Source: Owenia fusiformis
Taxonomy: Eukaryota; Annelida; Polychaeta; Sabellida; Oweniidae
Assembly: GCA_903813345.2 (NCBI GenBank)
Contig: CAIIXF020000012.1
Span: 15,556,020-15,620,019 of the forward strand
Length of the DNA: 64,000 nt
Reading direction: 5' to 3'
In this document: positions 53,710 to 64,000 of the stretch, piece by piece
How positions within the stretch are numbered: position 1 is the stretch's first letter
How the letters are laid out: the number at the start of each line of letters is the position of its first letter
The notes under the pieces: model-generated
The model's input: only the letters and a program-made list of their open reading frames with translations
Told to the model about the DNA's origin: nothing
Database searches by the model: none
Made by a program: the position numbers and the translations under genes

Positions 53710-53949
53710 ATGAAACAAAGCAAGACAAACCGGTTTCTAATACAAGAATTTATATTGGCTGTTGTACATGTATTATTTGAACGCAATCACTCTTTGGATA
53801 ACGTTTTCAAAATCATTATAAACGGATTACTTTATCTCAAAGACAATTTCAATAAACTGGATTTTACAGAACTCCCCTTATTTCTTAAAAATGGACTGAT
53901 CCAGTTGATTCGCCTGGAGCCGCCATATTGTTTTTATACGGGATGCTAA
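53710..53949 (+). CDS. Small hypothetical ORF, 79 aa
   Basis: Not recognised. It is preceded by TATAAAAG at about 53449 and by several upstream stops. The predicted peptide is mixed hydrophobic/basic (MKQSKTNRFLIQEFILAVV...) without a signal peptide or known motif. It lies in a block (about 53250-54480) that is less AT-rich than its surroundings and may belong to an unidentified repeat. Chance is a fair alternative. Confidence 0.2.
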   Translation: MKQSKTNRFLIQEFILAVVHVLFERNHSLDNVFKIIINGLLYLKDNFNKLDFTELPLFLKNGLIQLIRLEPPYCFYTGC

Positions 53950-54154
53950 TCGGAACCCTTTGAGTAACTTCGCATTGTAATTACAAGGGTGTTATAAACG
54001 AGACACCAGGATGATAAAGTAGGGGTACAATATATTTTTAGAAAATTGGGGCCCAAATCTTGAGAAAGAGTCGGAGGCATGCGAGGCGAATCCTGGAAAC
54101 TCGGGTTCGGGAAAGCGGGGTTCACTGTTTGGTTCCGTTGACACCTGTGCGAAA

Positions 54155-54260
54155 CTACATTCATAATTTATCCGACAGTCGCTTTGATAAGTCTGGCTTC
54201 AGGCTGAAAAGTAGAGGTCTTGGGTTCAAACCCAGGTCACAGCACTTCTTGTGATTTGTC
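54155..54260 (+). repeat. Possible tRNA-derived (SINE-like) segment
   Basis: GGGTTCAAACCC near 54213 resembles a pol III B box. A convincing A box 35-45 bp upstream and a cloverleaf could not be drawn. Weak call. Confidence 0.2.
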
Positions 54261-54921
54261 TTTGACCTATGACTGCTGACCTGTACCGGCGATTACTAGA
54301 GTGCTGCTTACTCGATAAAAGGCTGGCGCTGGCTAGAATTGTCTATGGTTCTAGCCAGGATAAAGATACCAGTTCTTCAACTCGACAATGGGAAGAACTG
54401 CTCTACCTTAGTGACTAATATGTCATTATATGACATCTAAAGAGTCAATAAAAGATATATATAATGTTTCTTTATCTCGTCTGCGACTCGATAAAGAAGA
54501 ATTATTAAATCTCATTAAGAATGGACGATCTTGCACAGGTGCTCATATAAGAACCTCTATATCTTTTTAACACCAATATATAACGGACACACTATGTTAA
54601 AATTAAAATGTTATATCTAATGTGCCAATTTAATGATTTAGCATATCGAAAATATTTTCAACTTAAGTGACCACATCGTGACATCACTTAGGTGGCAACA
54701 TTTTTCATTGTCAATCTTTTCTAAATATGCTAAACTTAAAAAATGAACCAATTTTGACTGTCTAACCAGGTTAAAAGGATGAATATGTTTTTAATATTGG
54801 TTTACCATTGGTTTCTATGAGAATTAAAATTTTGAAATGCATCATTCCCTGAACCACTTTCATGCATGGATGAGTTCATTGCTCGCTCATCTATCAACCA
54901 ATTTTCTTGATTTTGTCGGCA

Positions 54922-55225
54922 ACAAGATCGCTGAATAAAATAAAGGATAGTCTATAGAAGACTTTTATTTCCCCCAAAACTTAGACAATATTTGACTTCT
55001 AACAAACGGTGAATTATCGAAAACAAACGGCGATTTTGGACACTCGCCCCCTGCTATTGAAAGCCCAGGGAATGTGAATACTATAAGCATGGCACACTGT
55101 CTAATGACACTTTTGGTAGGTGGTCATTTTGAAAAATGACTGACATCTTTGCTATTTACTTTGTAAAAATGCCATCCATGGCTGTTCGATGGGATTTGCT
55201 ACGCTTTGGCGTTGCTGTTGTCTAG
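54922..55225. repeat. Chimeric repeat junction
   Basis: Bases 54922-55068 copy 33313-33462. From about 55070, the sequence copies the end of the 27.6-kb repeat (TGTGAATACTATAAGCATGG and then TGTTCGATGGGATTTGCTAC), with an internal deletion relative to it. Confidence 0.7.
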
Positions 55226-56859
55226 TTCTGCTTTGCAATACTTCGATGGTCACCAAAATTTTCACCTGATTGTAATTGACTTATATTTTATTCACCCTAT
55301 GCACTATAGTAATCATGAGATGAAGTGCTTTAAGTGTCTCCCTCTATACAAGTACAAGAAATTTTTATTTCAGTTTCTTTGTATTTTATTTAGAAAATCT
55401 GTATTACAATATTCCATTCAGCTTCAAATGCATTAATACTCTTTGGCAATTTATTGGAATTATTTTAAGATTTGGCCAACTCTATGCAGTTTTGGATTCA
55501 TAAAATTTGGCATTAATGAAATATGATATTTTTTATTGTGTAAACCTTCATGTAACCATCAGCTATTGAATTGAGCATCTTGAAATGTCAAGTACTAATG
55601 TCTAGTACCAATGTTAAGTTTCTTTTAAACGATGCATTGACAAAAAAGTCACCAAATGCTGATTATAAAAGTACCAATGAGTGAACTAACTACAAATAGT
55701 CATGGCACACTTGAATCTGAATATAACTATAACATGCCTACATGTGTTCCTGTCTGATCAATTTGACTATGACTATAAAGCTTTCACTATGTAACATGCA
55801 TTCTAATTCCCGTAATTCATTTCCATGGTAACAGCTATTATGTGGCCTAAAGCATTGTATACTAACAGGGCATTTAGAACCATGGTCCCTAAAATGTACA
55901 TAATGCAGAATATGTCATGGTTTTAACTACCATAAAAACAAAGCACAGTGTGATTGTGAACAATACAATTGACAAAAATTGAAAATGGCTGCCTTAAAAT
56001 TCAATTTACCCAACATGCTCAAAAATTAATCTGCTCTAGCGTTTCATACCAAGAAGCATTTTCAAACAATTGAAGCAATTTCAAATCTATCCATCACGTG
56101 GTTGTCTGGAAATGTGCAGACAAGAATACCAATCCTTTTTACGTATGATATACAGGGTGTCCATAGTCTACACTTTACAGATTGTAATTGTAGACTTTAT
56201 GGATACCCTATATTTCAATATACACAGTTAAACCTCTCAAGTTGAACACAATCTAAATAGTAAAATGAACACCTTTAAAGTCCAATTTTGATCCATTCCA
56301 TTGATGATGTCAAATTCGCTTACAATCTTAAGCCTTTCATCTCAAAAATAAAGATCAAAAATGGTAGTCTTTACTGGGTCCTTAAGCGTTCCCCTTATAG
56401 AGGCTTTACTGATACAGAATTCTACGTGTCATATTCAAAACTATTGCACACAATTTCATCAAACTACATTTTATTGCAATAGAAGAAACTGAATCATATA
56501 TTCGGTATGATGTAATTGGCAATTGGATGCTATGATTTTTTATTGATCTAATTCATTAAGTTTATTCAAAACTTACCACTGTGATGAATACCATATATAT
56601 TTACAACTACCACTCGAATTGTAAAAAAAATGCATGTAAAAACCAATACTGAATAATTACATAGGAAGCGAAAGTCAATCAGATATTTGCCAGATCACTA
56701 CTTAGAAGATTTTTTAATCAATCTAGTTATGATAACTGGTTTATGTTGACTCTTTAGAAAGCATTTACTCTGGACAAAGGCATTCACATGATAATGTAAT
56801 GAATCAGGCTGAGAGCTTAAAGCCGAGGGGGCACAGGGCGTAGAGAGAAAAAAACTTCA
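55226..56859. other. PISD 3' flank, no gene seen
   Basis: AT-rich. A short fold-back at about 56152-56212 (ACAGGGTGTCCATAGTCTAC against GTAGACTTTATGGATACCCT) is a probable MITE remnant with Tc1/mariner-like CAGGGTGTC ends. A minus-strand AATAAA at 56561-56566 could serve PISD, about 295 bp past its stop. Confidence 0.45.
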
Positions 56860-59800
56860 TCAAGTCGTTTTTTTCTCAAAACCCTTCTTTGAGCTAAAAT
56901 CTCCTAAAGATTGTCCGAATTTAATTTTCTGGCCTGGTTCTACGTTAAACTGAAATGTGTCTGGCGCCTCAAAGATGAGCACGATAGTTGAGCCGAGATT
57001 AAACTCTCCAAAACTTTCGCCTTTCTTAAAGTTAATTCCAGCGTCATTATGATTGGTGTCTGTGAAACATGCGTCAAATGTTGTGCCTGGTGGACTGTTT
57101 TTATGGAGATGACTGTTTGTCATCAGATCCTGAAAATAAAAAATTCTATGAAATCTACAATAGGCTATGAAGCATTCAATCTTCAAATAATTTTACCTCG
57201 CAAAATTAAATTTACCGAATCAAATGAATAGGCTACAAAGAATTTAATTAGTCTTGCTTCAAGACCCTGGACTATCTATTCTAACAACTGTGTCACAAGG
57301 GCTTGTAGCTAGACTAGAATTCAATTTTCAAATTACAATACGTCATAAAATCAAGTCCTAGAACTGGATCAAAATGAACATGAACTTGAATAATAAGGTG
57401 TGTTAAGGTATAAACAATGTTTTGCATGGAGAAGGGTTAATCATTTTTCTTCCTGAAAGTTTAGTCAAGAGAAATAAAACAAAACACAGGGTGAACAAGG
57501 TCACACCCTTGAATAGAATACCAAGGAAGTTTGGCAATATTATGATGAATTCAATTTTCAAATTATAATACAAAACTAAATCCTACTAATTCAAATAAAC
57601 ATGCATTTGAGAGTAGTTTTGTAAAAGAGTGAAGCATCCTGCATGTTCTGAACATCTTGTTTACCTTATCACAATAAACTTTGATAGAGCCAACATTCGT
57701 AGCACCAACTGCTGCCAAACTGAAGAATCCATGCTGCCATTCTCCTGTGTAAACAGCTCTCTCATTAAAGTTAAATAAACCTTGAATCCACCTTGCTACT
57801 CCTGGGTTTACACTGAAGAGCTCTCCTGTAATAGAGGTAATAATAATAAATAAAAATGATAAACAGCTCTCTCATTAAAGTTAAATAAACCTTGAATCCA
57901 CCTTGCTACTCCTGGGTTTACACTGAAGAGCTCTCCTGTAATAGAGGTAATAATAAATAAAATTTTCAATTTCCTTAAAATTCATTACAACAGCCAAAAA
58001 GCTGTAGAACTTGTTACTATTGCGCAAATATAAGTAAACTTTGAACTGAATTTAATGAACAACTCTTTCCGTGCTATGATTACAAGAAATATAATGAAAA
58101 GTTTAAATGACTTCCTAATAATGCAAGATGGCTGCTAAAAAGTTAATCAGGTCTACGATTGAAGACTGTCGAACAGCTCTGCTTAGAAATGAATCCTATG
58201 AGCAGTTTTTCTGGAAAAAACCCACTCAAAATGGCCAGCACAAAACATTTTCCAAGTAGGAAAACACACTTTCCACGTACAAAAAAGATGCATTGATATT
58301 TGGCCTTTACTGCTAGTGGCTTAGTAACTGTTAGCTCACCTGGAAAATGTCGCCTGAAGTGCACGTTCCATTCAACAGGAGAATGAAACCTATGGTAATC
58401 CCCTGGAGCGAGGTAGATAATACAATGATAGAGGGCAGTGTGATCTGGATTGTGCTTCAAACACTTCTGGAATGCGTCATCACTTTGAGTCCCACAATTC
58501 TCGCCAGTTGGTCCAGGAGGAGGGCCTAAGAAGCCCTGGAGGGAATATGTGACACCTTTCACTTGTTCAACATAGCCACCTTCAACTTTCCCATAATGCA
58601 ACACTTTTCCATCAGACGGACTAGTCTAGAAAACAAATGTAAAGATCTAAATACAAACAAGAATTAACTACAGTATACAAAACATGCAAAATGTCACTAC
58701 CTGCCATTTGTTACACATACTGAACACCCAACACTAATCACCGTCAACAAATAAGTTAGAGACTATAACAATATGTCACCACCACGAAATATGAAAACAT
58801 ATTTTGTAAACAATTCTTGATGGGACTTTAGTAATTAAGAAAATTTAGGAAATAAATTTAGACTCAGTGGCAAAAGCAAAAATTACATTATGTATAAAAT
58901 AATACTTACAATGGAAGCTGTATGTGCGATGGGACGCACATTCGGTTTTAGAGATCGCCGGAAAAATTCCCCAAGATTTTTATAATGCTTTAAGTCTTCA
59001 ATAGCAGCCTCTAAAATTAAATGACAATCTATTACAATATTTCAGGAATATTTCTAAGAATAGTATACAAATATTTAATTCTATTGAGTTGAATACCTGC
59101 GCATCTTTCACAAGTGAATCGTAATATTCCACTAATTCCACCGAAAATAGAATTAAATATTTGCTTTATTATTCAATGTTATATTCCTCACTCATATTAA
59201 TGGAATAACAAACTATTGATATCTAATAAATCATAACAATGTATTCCGGGTACATGTATATACAAAATTAAAATTACACCGAACTAAGTCTTGATGTTGA
59301 ATATCATTTAATATTCAATGGATGTCACGTGACTTTCGTTGAATATCCCTTGTTATTTTTCAGTCCTGTGTCATATATTACAATCAGGTGTTTTCATATT
59401 GTTAATAAAAATTAAATCTAGGTTCTACAAAATCTCTAATCTCTACACATACTTGCAATTCTGTAAGAACAACTTAGACACTACTTATGATAGTGATTTA
59501 TATATTTAAAGACATGTCATACATAAATTATATAATAAAAATTTTTGAGAATTTTTATCAATCACCCACCTTCTAATTTACAGTCGAACATCCAAATATA
59601 GAGTTTATAGGCAGGCTGCCTAAGCCACATAGGTAGATCAAGGCTGTTGAATTTACCCCATGCTCGAGACATCGCCTTCAGAGGCATACGTTTATATAGG
59701 GACACCTAAAATAACACAAAAAATGGTCAAATGAACAAGGCATTAACATGCGAAATGTCACCACCTGTCATGTGTTATAGACACTGAACACCAACCAGCA

Positions 59801-60957
59801 TCCAAAAAAAAGTTGGAGACTAAAACAGTATGTCACCACTTATGGTGGTGACATGAAAATGGTCTACTGAACAGGATAAATATCAATGTTGTGACATTCC
59901 TCATCTTCTTCAGACAAACTTCACCAAAAAAATCTGTTCATAGAATTTTTCTGAATTTTCCTTCATAAAAATCTTTCATATAAAAGTCTGGATGCATATA
60001 TTAGATCATTTCTGTTTTAGCATAAGCAGTGATCTCCCTAGCATTAAAGCAAGAGGGTGCAGCACCCACCTGAGATTTTTAAAACAGTTACAAATCAGTT
60101 ATTGCAAAACAGCCCATATTTGGAATATTTATGAAAATACAAAGCATTTACTTGACAATATGTTACCACATTGGAAGAACAACAGTTCAGACATGGAAAT
60201 CAAATGGTGAAAACATAAAAATGAAAGCCCATTTATAACACATCAACTCAGAAACGGATGCAAGTATGAATTTTTTTTAAATCTCAATCAACAACTATAT
60301 AGAATCAAATGGAAATTGGAAGTTCAACTTTTAATTTCTTACGAACAATTCAATCTCAAATCAATGCCAATGTTTCTTAATTTAATGGATTTATCGCCAT
60401 ACACATTTTTTTAACATTTGTTTTACTTGAGGGTATAAAGTAGGGTTCTTAGGTTTTCCCGTTCTTACCCCTTTATTCAATCTTTTTCTATTCACTGATC
60501 TACGTGAACTCTTCCAAGGGCCTCGTTCTGAATTTCTTAAGGAACCTCGTTCTGAATTTCTAAAGGAACCTCGTTCTGAATTTCTCAAGGAACCACGGTC
60601 TGAATTCCTTAATGAGCCTCTTTCTGATTTTCTCACTGAGCCTCGATCTGGCTTATGAAACGACAATGGTCTAACTGAGGATTTTCGCCATTTTTGCACT
60701 GGCCACCAACTGCGTTCTTTGGGCCATAACATTGTTAATCCCATATTACCAAACTGATTTTTTAAGCTTTTTCCAACTTCCGTCGAAGGTAATCCCTTAA
60801 AGAGCATATCAGAGTCATACGTCAGATATGAATTCTGCCAGATGTTATATAAATTGGCCTTTGTTTGTTTAATTCCACTCGCAATTAACGTAAATAATAC
60901 TCCAAAATATCTCCTTCCTTGTTGTAGATGCTGGCCTTCATTATAAATCTGCGCCAT
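56860..60957 (-). CDS. PISD: PISD, phosphatidylserine decarboxylase, 6 exons
   Basis: Converts phosphatidylserine to phosphatidylethanolamine at the mitochondrial inner membrane; pyruvoyl enzyme made by self-cleavage. Minus-strand exons: 60957-60469, 59705-59570, 59010-58910, 58625-58340, 57825-57665, 57129-56860. All have GT-AG sites and matching phases, for 480 aa. Family blocks: [134 protein letters not shown] and [17 protein letters not shown]. The last contains LGST, the cleavage site whose serine becomes the pyruvoyl group. Exon 1 (163 aa) is less certain: its donor (GGG|GTAAGA at 60468) and phase fit exon 2, and it is basic, but it is not similar to vertebrate PISD N-termini I know. 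It contains octapeptide repeats. Confidence 0.93.
57751..57956. repeat. 110-bp tandem duplication covering half of PISD exon 5 and its acceptor
   Basis: Bases 57751-57846 recur at 57861-57956 without a visible change, so the repeat period is 110 bp. The left copy is the functional 5' part of exon 5 plus its acceptor (CTCTATTACAG on minus). The right copy, lying upstream in the gene, has the same acceptor and 75 exon bases but no donor or remaining exon. Confidence 0.95.
58679..58795 (-). mobile_element. MITE of the GTCACCACC family, in PISD intron 3
   Basis: ACATGCAAAATGTCACTACC at the left, then TGCCATTTGTTACA, AAGTTAGAGACTATAACAAT and ATGTCACCACCACG. Confidence 0.75.
59070..59400. mobile_element. 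Composite fold-back relative of 43985-44393, inverted
   Basis: AATATTTAATTCTATTGAG...GAATACCTG...CTTTCACAAGTG pairs partly with CCGAAAATAGAATTAAATAT. About 150 bp later comes AATATTCAATGGATGTCACG then TGACTTTCGTTGAATATCCC, resembling the first inverted pair of the 44-kb element. Lies in PISD intron 2. Confidence 0.55.
59736..59855 (-). mobile_element. MITE of the GTCACCACC family, in PISD intron 1
   Basis: AACAAGGCATTAACATGCG then AATGTCACCACCTGTCATG at the left; AAAAGTTGGAGACTAAAACA and GTCACCACTTATGGTGGTGA at the right. Confidence 0.82.
60528..60648 (-). repeat. 24-bp coding tandem repeat in PISD exon 1
   Basis: About five units of 24 bp encode (S/D)(E/D)RGS(L/F/V)R(N/K)-type octapeptides: [20 protein letters not shown] and onward to SERGPWKS. 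Each unit carries two arginines, so the block is strongly basic with scattered acids. Confidence 0.9.
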
Positions 60958-63400
60958 ATCTCTAGAACTACGATTACACTGTTTACCAATTCAAAGCCAC
61001 GATGTCAGTGTTTATTTGCTTGTTAAGTATACTATTTATCAATGTTGTTTATTTGGACTATTAAGTCTTCATATGTTGACCTTTGTTTGTACTCTCTTTC
61101 CTTTTGTGTTCTAAAATATCATTATTAATACATACAGTAAACATGGTTATTTTCTTTCTATTATTTGTACTTCAAAAAACTGTTGATGACATTTCATATT
61201 TTGATACTGTACTTCTACTTAATTTGGCGATACTTATAATCAATTTGCAATTAATATTCTGAATGTTTCTCAAAAAATTATTACAAACAAATTAGAATCA
61301 AAATAAGATGAAAAATACCACGTTTACTATATTGCACTTTTGAAAAGATAAAATCACCATTGAAATATTCCTTTTACTTTGTTTTGATATTATTCACTAT
61401 GTTACTCCAGTTGAGGGTAACCCCTCAAATTAGTAGTGCATCGATTTTAATAAATAAATCGTATTCTGTATAGTACATATAGCCTTTCTGGTGATGAAAG
61501 AAATTATAGAGGGCATCCTTCGAGAGGTAAGGGATAGAATGGATGGTGAAAAGATCAAAACAGAACACTCCATGAGATCAGCTGATGTTGAGTTATAAAG
61601 GTAACGACTAAAAAACAATTTATAGTTGATGACTCAACTTTTGGACTTTATATAGATCATCATGCGACACAGGTGCACACGTACCTTATTAATGAGGATT
61701 TAGTGTTGCGACCTGACCCTCATGTGTCGCTACTTTTCCCAAGTCAATTTGGTTATCCATATGCATAAATAAATGAACCCCTTTAACCCCTGTCCCTACA
61801 CATACCTGGGATCTTGAAGTTTATCGGCTGGGTTAGGTATTGTGATAGAAATGAAGAATATAATCAAAATTAGTTAATATCTAGAATTTTTTAATATAAA
61901 TTTAAAAATTAATAGTAGACTATGGGAGAGAGTGATTCAACAATCAATTAAATAAACAGACATGTAATCAAGACTCCAGATATGCCAGAAAAATTATCAT
62001 TTTTTGAGAAAAAAGCAGCATAGCATTTGCACGACTGAACTTAGAAATTCAATGCAAGGGTATTCAGACATATATTATATGGCAGTCTAATCGAATGATT
62101 GAAGCATTTCAATAAATTAAGTTTAATACATTTATAATGGCTCTTGAAAAAAAATACAGCAAAAACTATTGCACTGATTTGTGTGTTCAAATGTTGCCAT
62201 TTGTGCCGTGAAAAATATCCAAAAAGCATACAAAGGTTTACTTTTTGAAATAGATCAATAAATTACTTTTTCAGTCCACATATCTTGCACTTCAAAATTA
62301 TAATCTTTGTGATTTACAACAATTAACTCTTAAATGAACTTTAGTGCCACTCTTTCTAAAACAAAACTGAATTAACTAACTGATCTTCAAAATTTTACAC
62401 AAATTAAGAATTTTTTTCTACATTCCTGTTCAACTTATTCCTTGCAAATTCTATTCTTTTCTCGCACTTCACTCTACATTCTATTTTAATCGTGAACATT
62501 TTCATGTGGGCATTAAGTTAATGTGACCTTGAGGTCGACATGATGAGTTACAGTGTCACCTCTTTGGTGAACAAAGTACAATATATGATCAAGATCAAAG
62601 TACAATGTTCAATGTTCAAGTGATTGTTCCAGGCAAAAACTTGGCAATTAATCAGGCAAAGAAAATATAAAAATATAATAAATTGTACTCCTGGGAACTT
62701 TCAAAACTATTTGTGTGATTATCCCACTACTATTTTACCATATTTGGCAATTTCTCAAAATTTGTAACCAATAACCCAGATGCGAGTAGAAATAACCTTG
62801 ATTAACGTCATTAAAAATTCAAAATTCAATCAAAGTAATATCATATTCGAAATCTACATGTAAAATTGCATCTAGAAATGTGATTTTAAAAAGTGTTTAT
62901 CAACTTTGAAAAATTAATTTTCTTTGAAAATGGGACTTCTAGCTCGGGGAGATTCCCCATAGACCCCATGCTATAAAATCACAAAAAATGAAATATCTTT
63001 TCCTTTAGTGGACAGATAATATTTTGCTTTACTGGACATATTTTCATTAGTATAAGTATCAGACACATAAGGGTTATATGAAAATTGAGCCACTTAAATT
63101 GATAATATTGAAGTTTAAGGGAACTTTCTTATATACCTGCCATGTTAATTGACCCGAATCAGCCACCTGGTGGTGAAACTGGTAACTACCTACTCGCATT
63201 TGGGTAATTCAGTTTTTACAGTAATCCGAGTTCTATTAGAATGATTTCACCTTTATACTGAAATACTGTATATGCTTTTGGCTTTTGGTAGTAAGAGGAA
63301 TTCATTCTTATAGCAATGACAGAATGATAATGACATAGTTCTAAAGAAATTATTAAATCCAGGAAATTTTGTAAAAATACATATCCGAAAATTCCTACAA
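60958..63400. other. PISD upstream region, no gene seen
   Basis: AT-rich. A weak relative of the TTATTCCTTGC dispersed repeat lies at about 62437. All ORFs are short and unsupported. An in-frame stop upstream of the PISD ATG supports that start, but no promoter element could be assigned. Confidence 0.4.
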
Positions 63401-63404
63401 TCTG

Positions 63405-63548
63405 AAAACCTCTCAATGTGAACACTTTTCAATTCTTTTTTAATTTGTCATAGACACTCATGTTAAAAACCTTGAAATCTGAACATCTTTTAATATGAAC
63501 ACTTTTGGCCAGTTCCAGTGGCATTCCAGTTAGACTGGTTTCACTGAA
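63405..63548. mobile_element. ACAGTAAAACC-family element
   Basis: AAAACCTCTCAATGTGAACA at the left; TTAATATGAACACTTTTGGC inside; AGTTAGACTGGTTTCACTG at the right. Confidence 0.6.
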
Positions 63549-63799
63549 AAATATATTTTGTAAAATTGGACTGTGTTCTTTACACATAGAACTAAGAAGA
63601 CAAACCCTCAACAACAACAAAAATGTAGGTAGAAAAAATTTGGCATTGATCCCAGTGAGAAAGTGAAAGACATATGGCAAGATTAGGAATGATTTAGTAC
63701 ATCACTGATATGAATTCATAACTTAGCATGTTATAGCTAGGAAATTATTTTTCTACATATTATTCCCATTTTTGATAATCACTCGCTAATTGCAAATTG

Positions 63800-63845
63800 A
63801 AAACCGAAACCAAGTAAAAGTGGAATCTCGCGCAGATTGCCTCGA
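63800..63845. mobile_element. End of a hAT-like MITE (family of 12921-13333)
   Basis: AAACCGAAACCAAGTAAAAG then TGGAATCTCGCGCAGATTGC. It matches the right terminus of the 12.9-kb element; the other terminus is not visible nearby. Confidence 0.65.
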
Positions 63846-64000
63846 ATTTACTGACTGATTCAGTGAAATTCTAGAAAATTAAAAATGCTTTCCCCTGTTG
63901 ATTTCAAGATCCACCCCTCTGTACTATGTAGTCCTTATAATGCTTGCAGAACTGCAATAAAAAAAGCAGTAAATGCAGCCTTGCTGGTGTTTACTGATTG

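Noticed and set aside
53710-53949. Confident new small gene
   Set aside because: Kept only as a low-confidence ORF: no homology, no splice or conservation evidence.
54155-54260. tRNA gene
   Set aside because: Only the B-box-like GGTTCAAACCC is present; the T stem mismatches and no acceptor, D or anticodon arms could be drawn.

Overview
This is a stretch of animal nuclear genome. It is AT-rich, carries GT-AG introns and four recognisable conserved bilaterian genes, and is crowded with short transposon debris. The mix of SETD1, an intronless LCMT2, NUDT9 and PISD with a CR1/Jockey-type LINE, many MITE-like fold-backs and CGTC/CGTA microsatellites suggests a marine invertebrate, perhaps a lophotrochozoan. 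I cannot place the species from sequence alone.

Layout. Bases 1-4527 (+) hold the last six exons of SETD1, a histone H3K4 methyltransferase; the 5' part lies outside the window. A 22-bp minisatellite and several MITEs follow. LCMT2/TYW4 (wybutosine synthesis) is a single-exon gene at 8444-10504 (-), convergent with SETD1. From 10.6 to 25.4 kb I see no gene, only repeats: several TIR elements, a ~150-bp tandem repeat and a pyrimidine-rich tract. NUDT9 (ADP-ribose pyrophosphatase) runs from 25423 to 48647 (+) in eight exons. Its second intron is 15.5 kb and filled with repeats. Its seventh intron carries a 5'-truncated LINE with an unbroken 942-codon ORF. From 48.6 to 56.8 kb there are fold-back elements, an 18-bp minisatellite of 25 units, and a second copy of an ~890-bp repeat. 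PISD (phosphatidylserine decarboxylase) occupies 56860-60957 (-) in six exons. The last 3 kb holds only repeats.

How the parts relate. The four genes are housekeeping genes with different jobs: chromatin marking, tRNA modification, ADP-ribose clearance and mitochondrial phosphatidylethanolamine synthesis. Nothing shows joint regulation. What is unusual is the repeat content: at least ten TIR or fold-back families. Some are present in inverted or direct pairs, which lets element ends be read from the copies. One family, opening ATGTCACCACC and closing GGTGGTGACAT, occurs about a dozen times. A longer ~1.4-kb family shares the same end design. The genes themselves show two oddities, both in PISD: a duplicated half exon and a run of basic octapeptide repeats in the N-terminal region. 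I found no CRISPR array, rRNA, convincing tRNA or retrovirus-like element.
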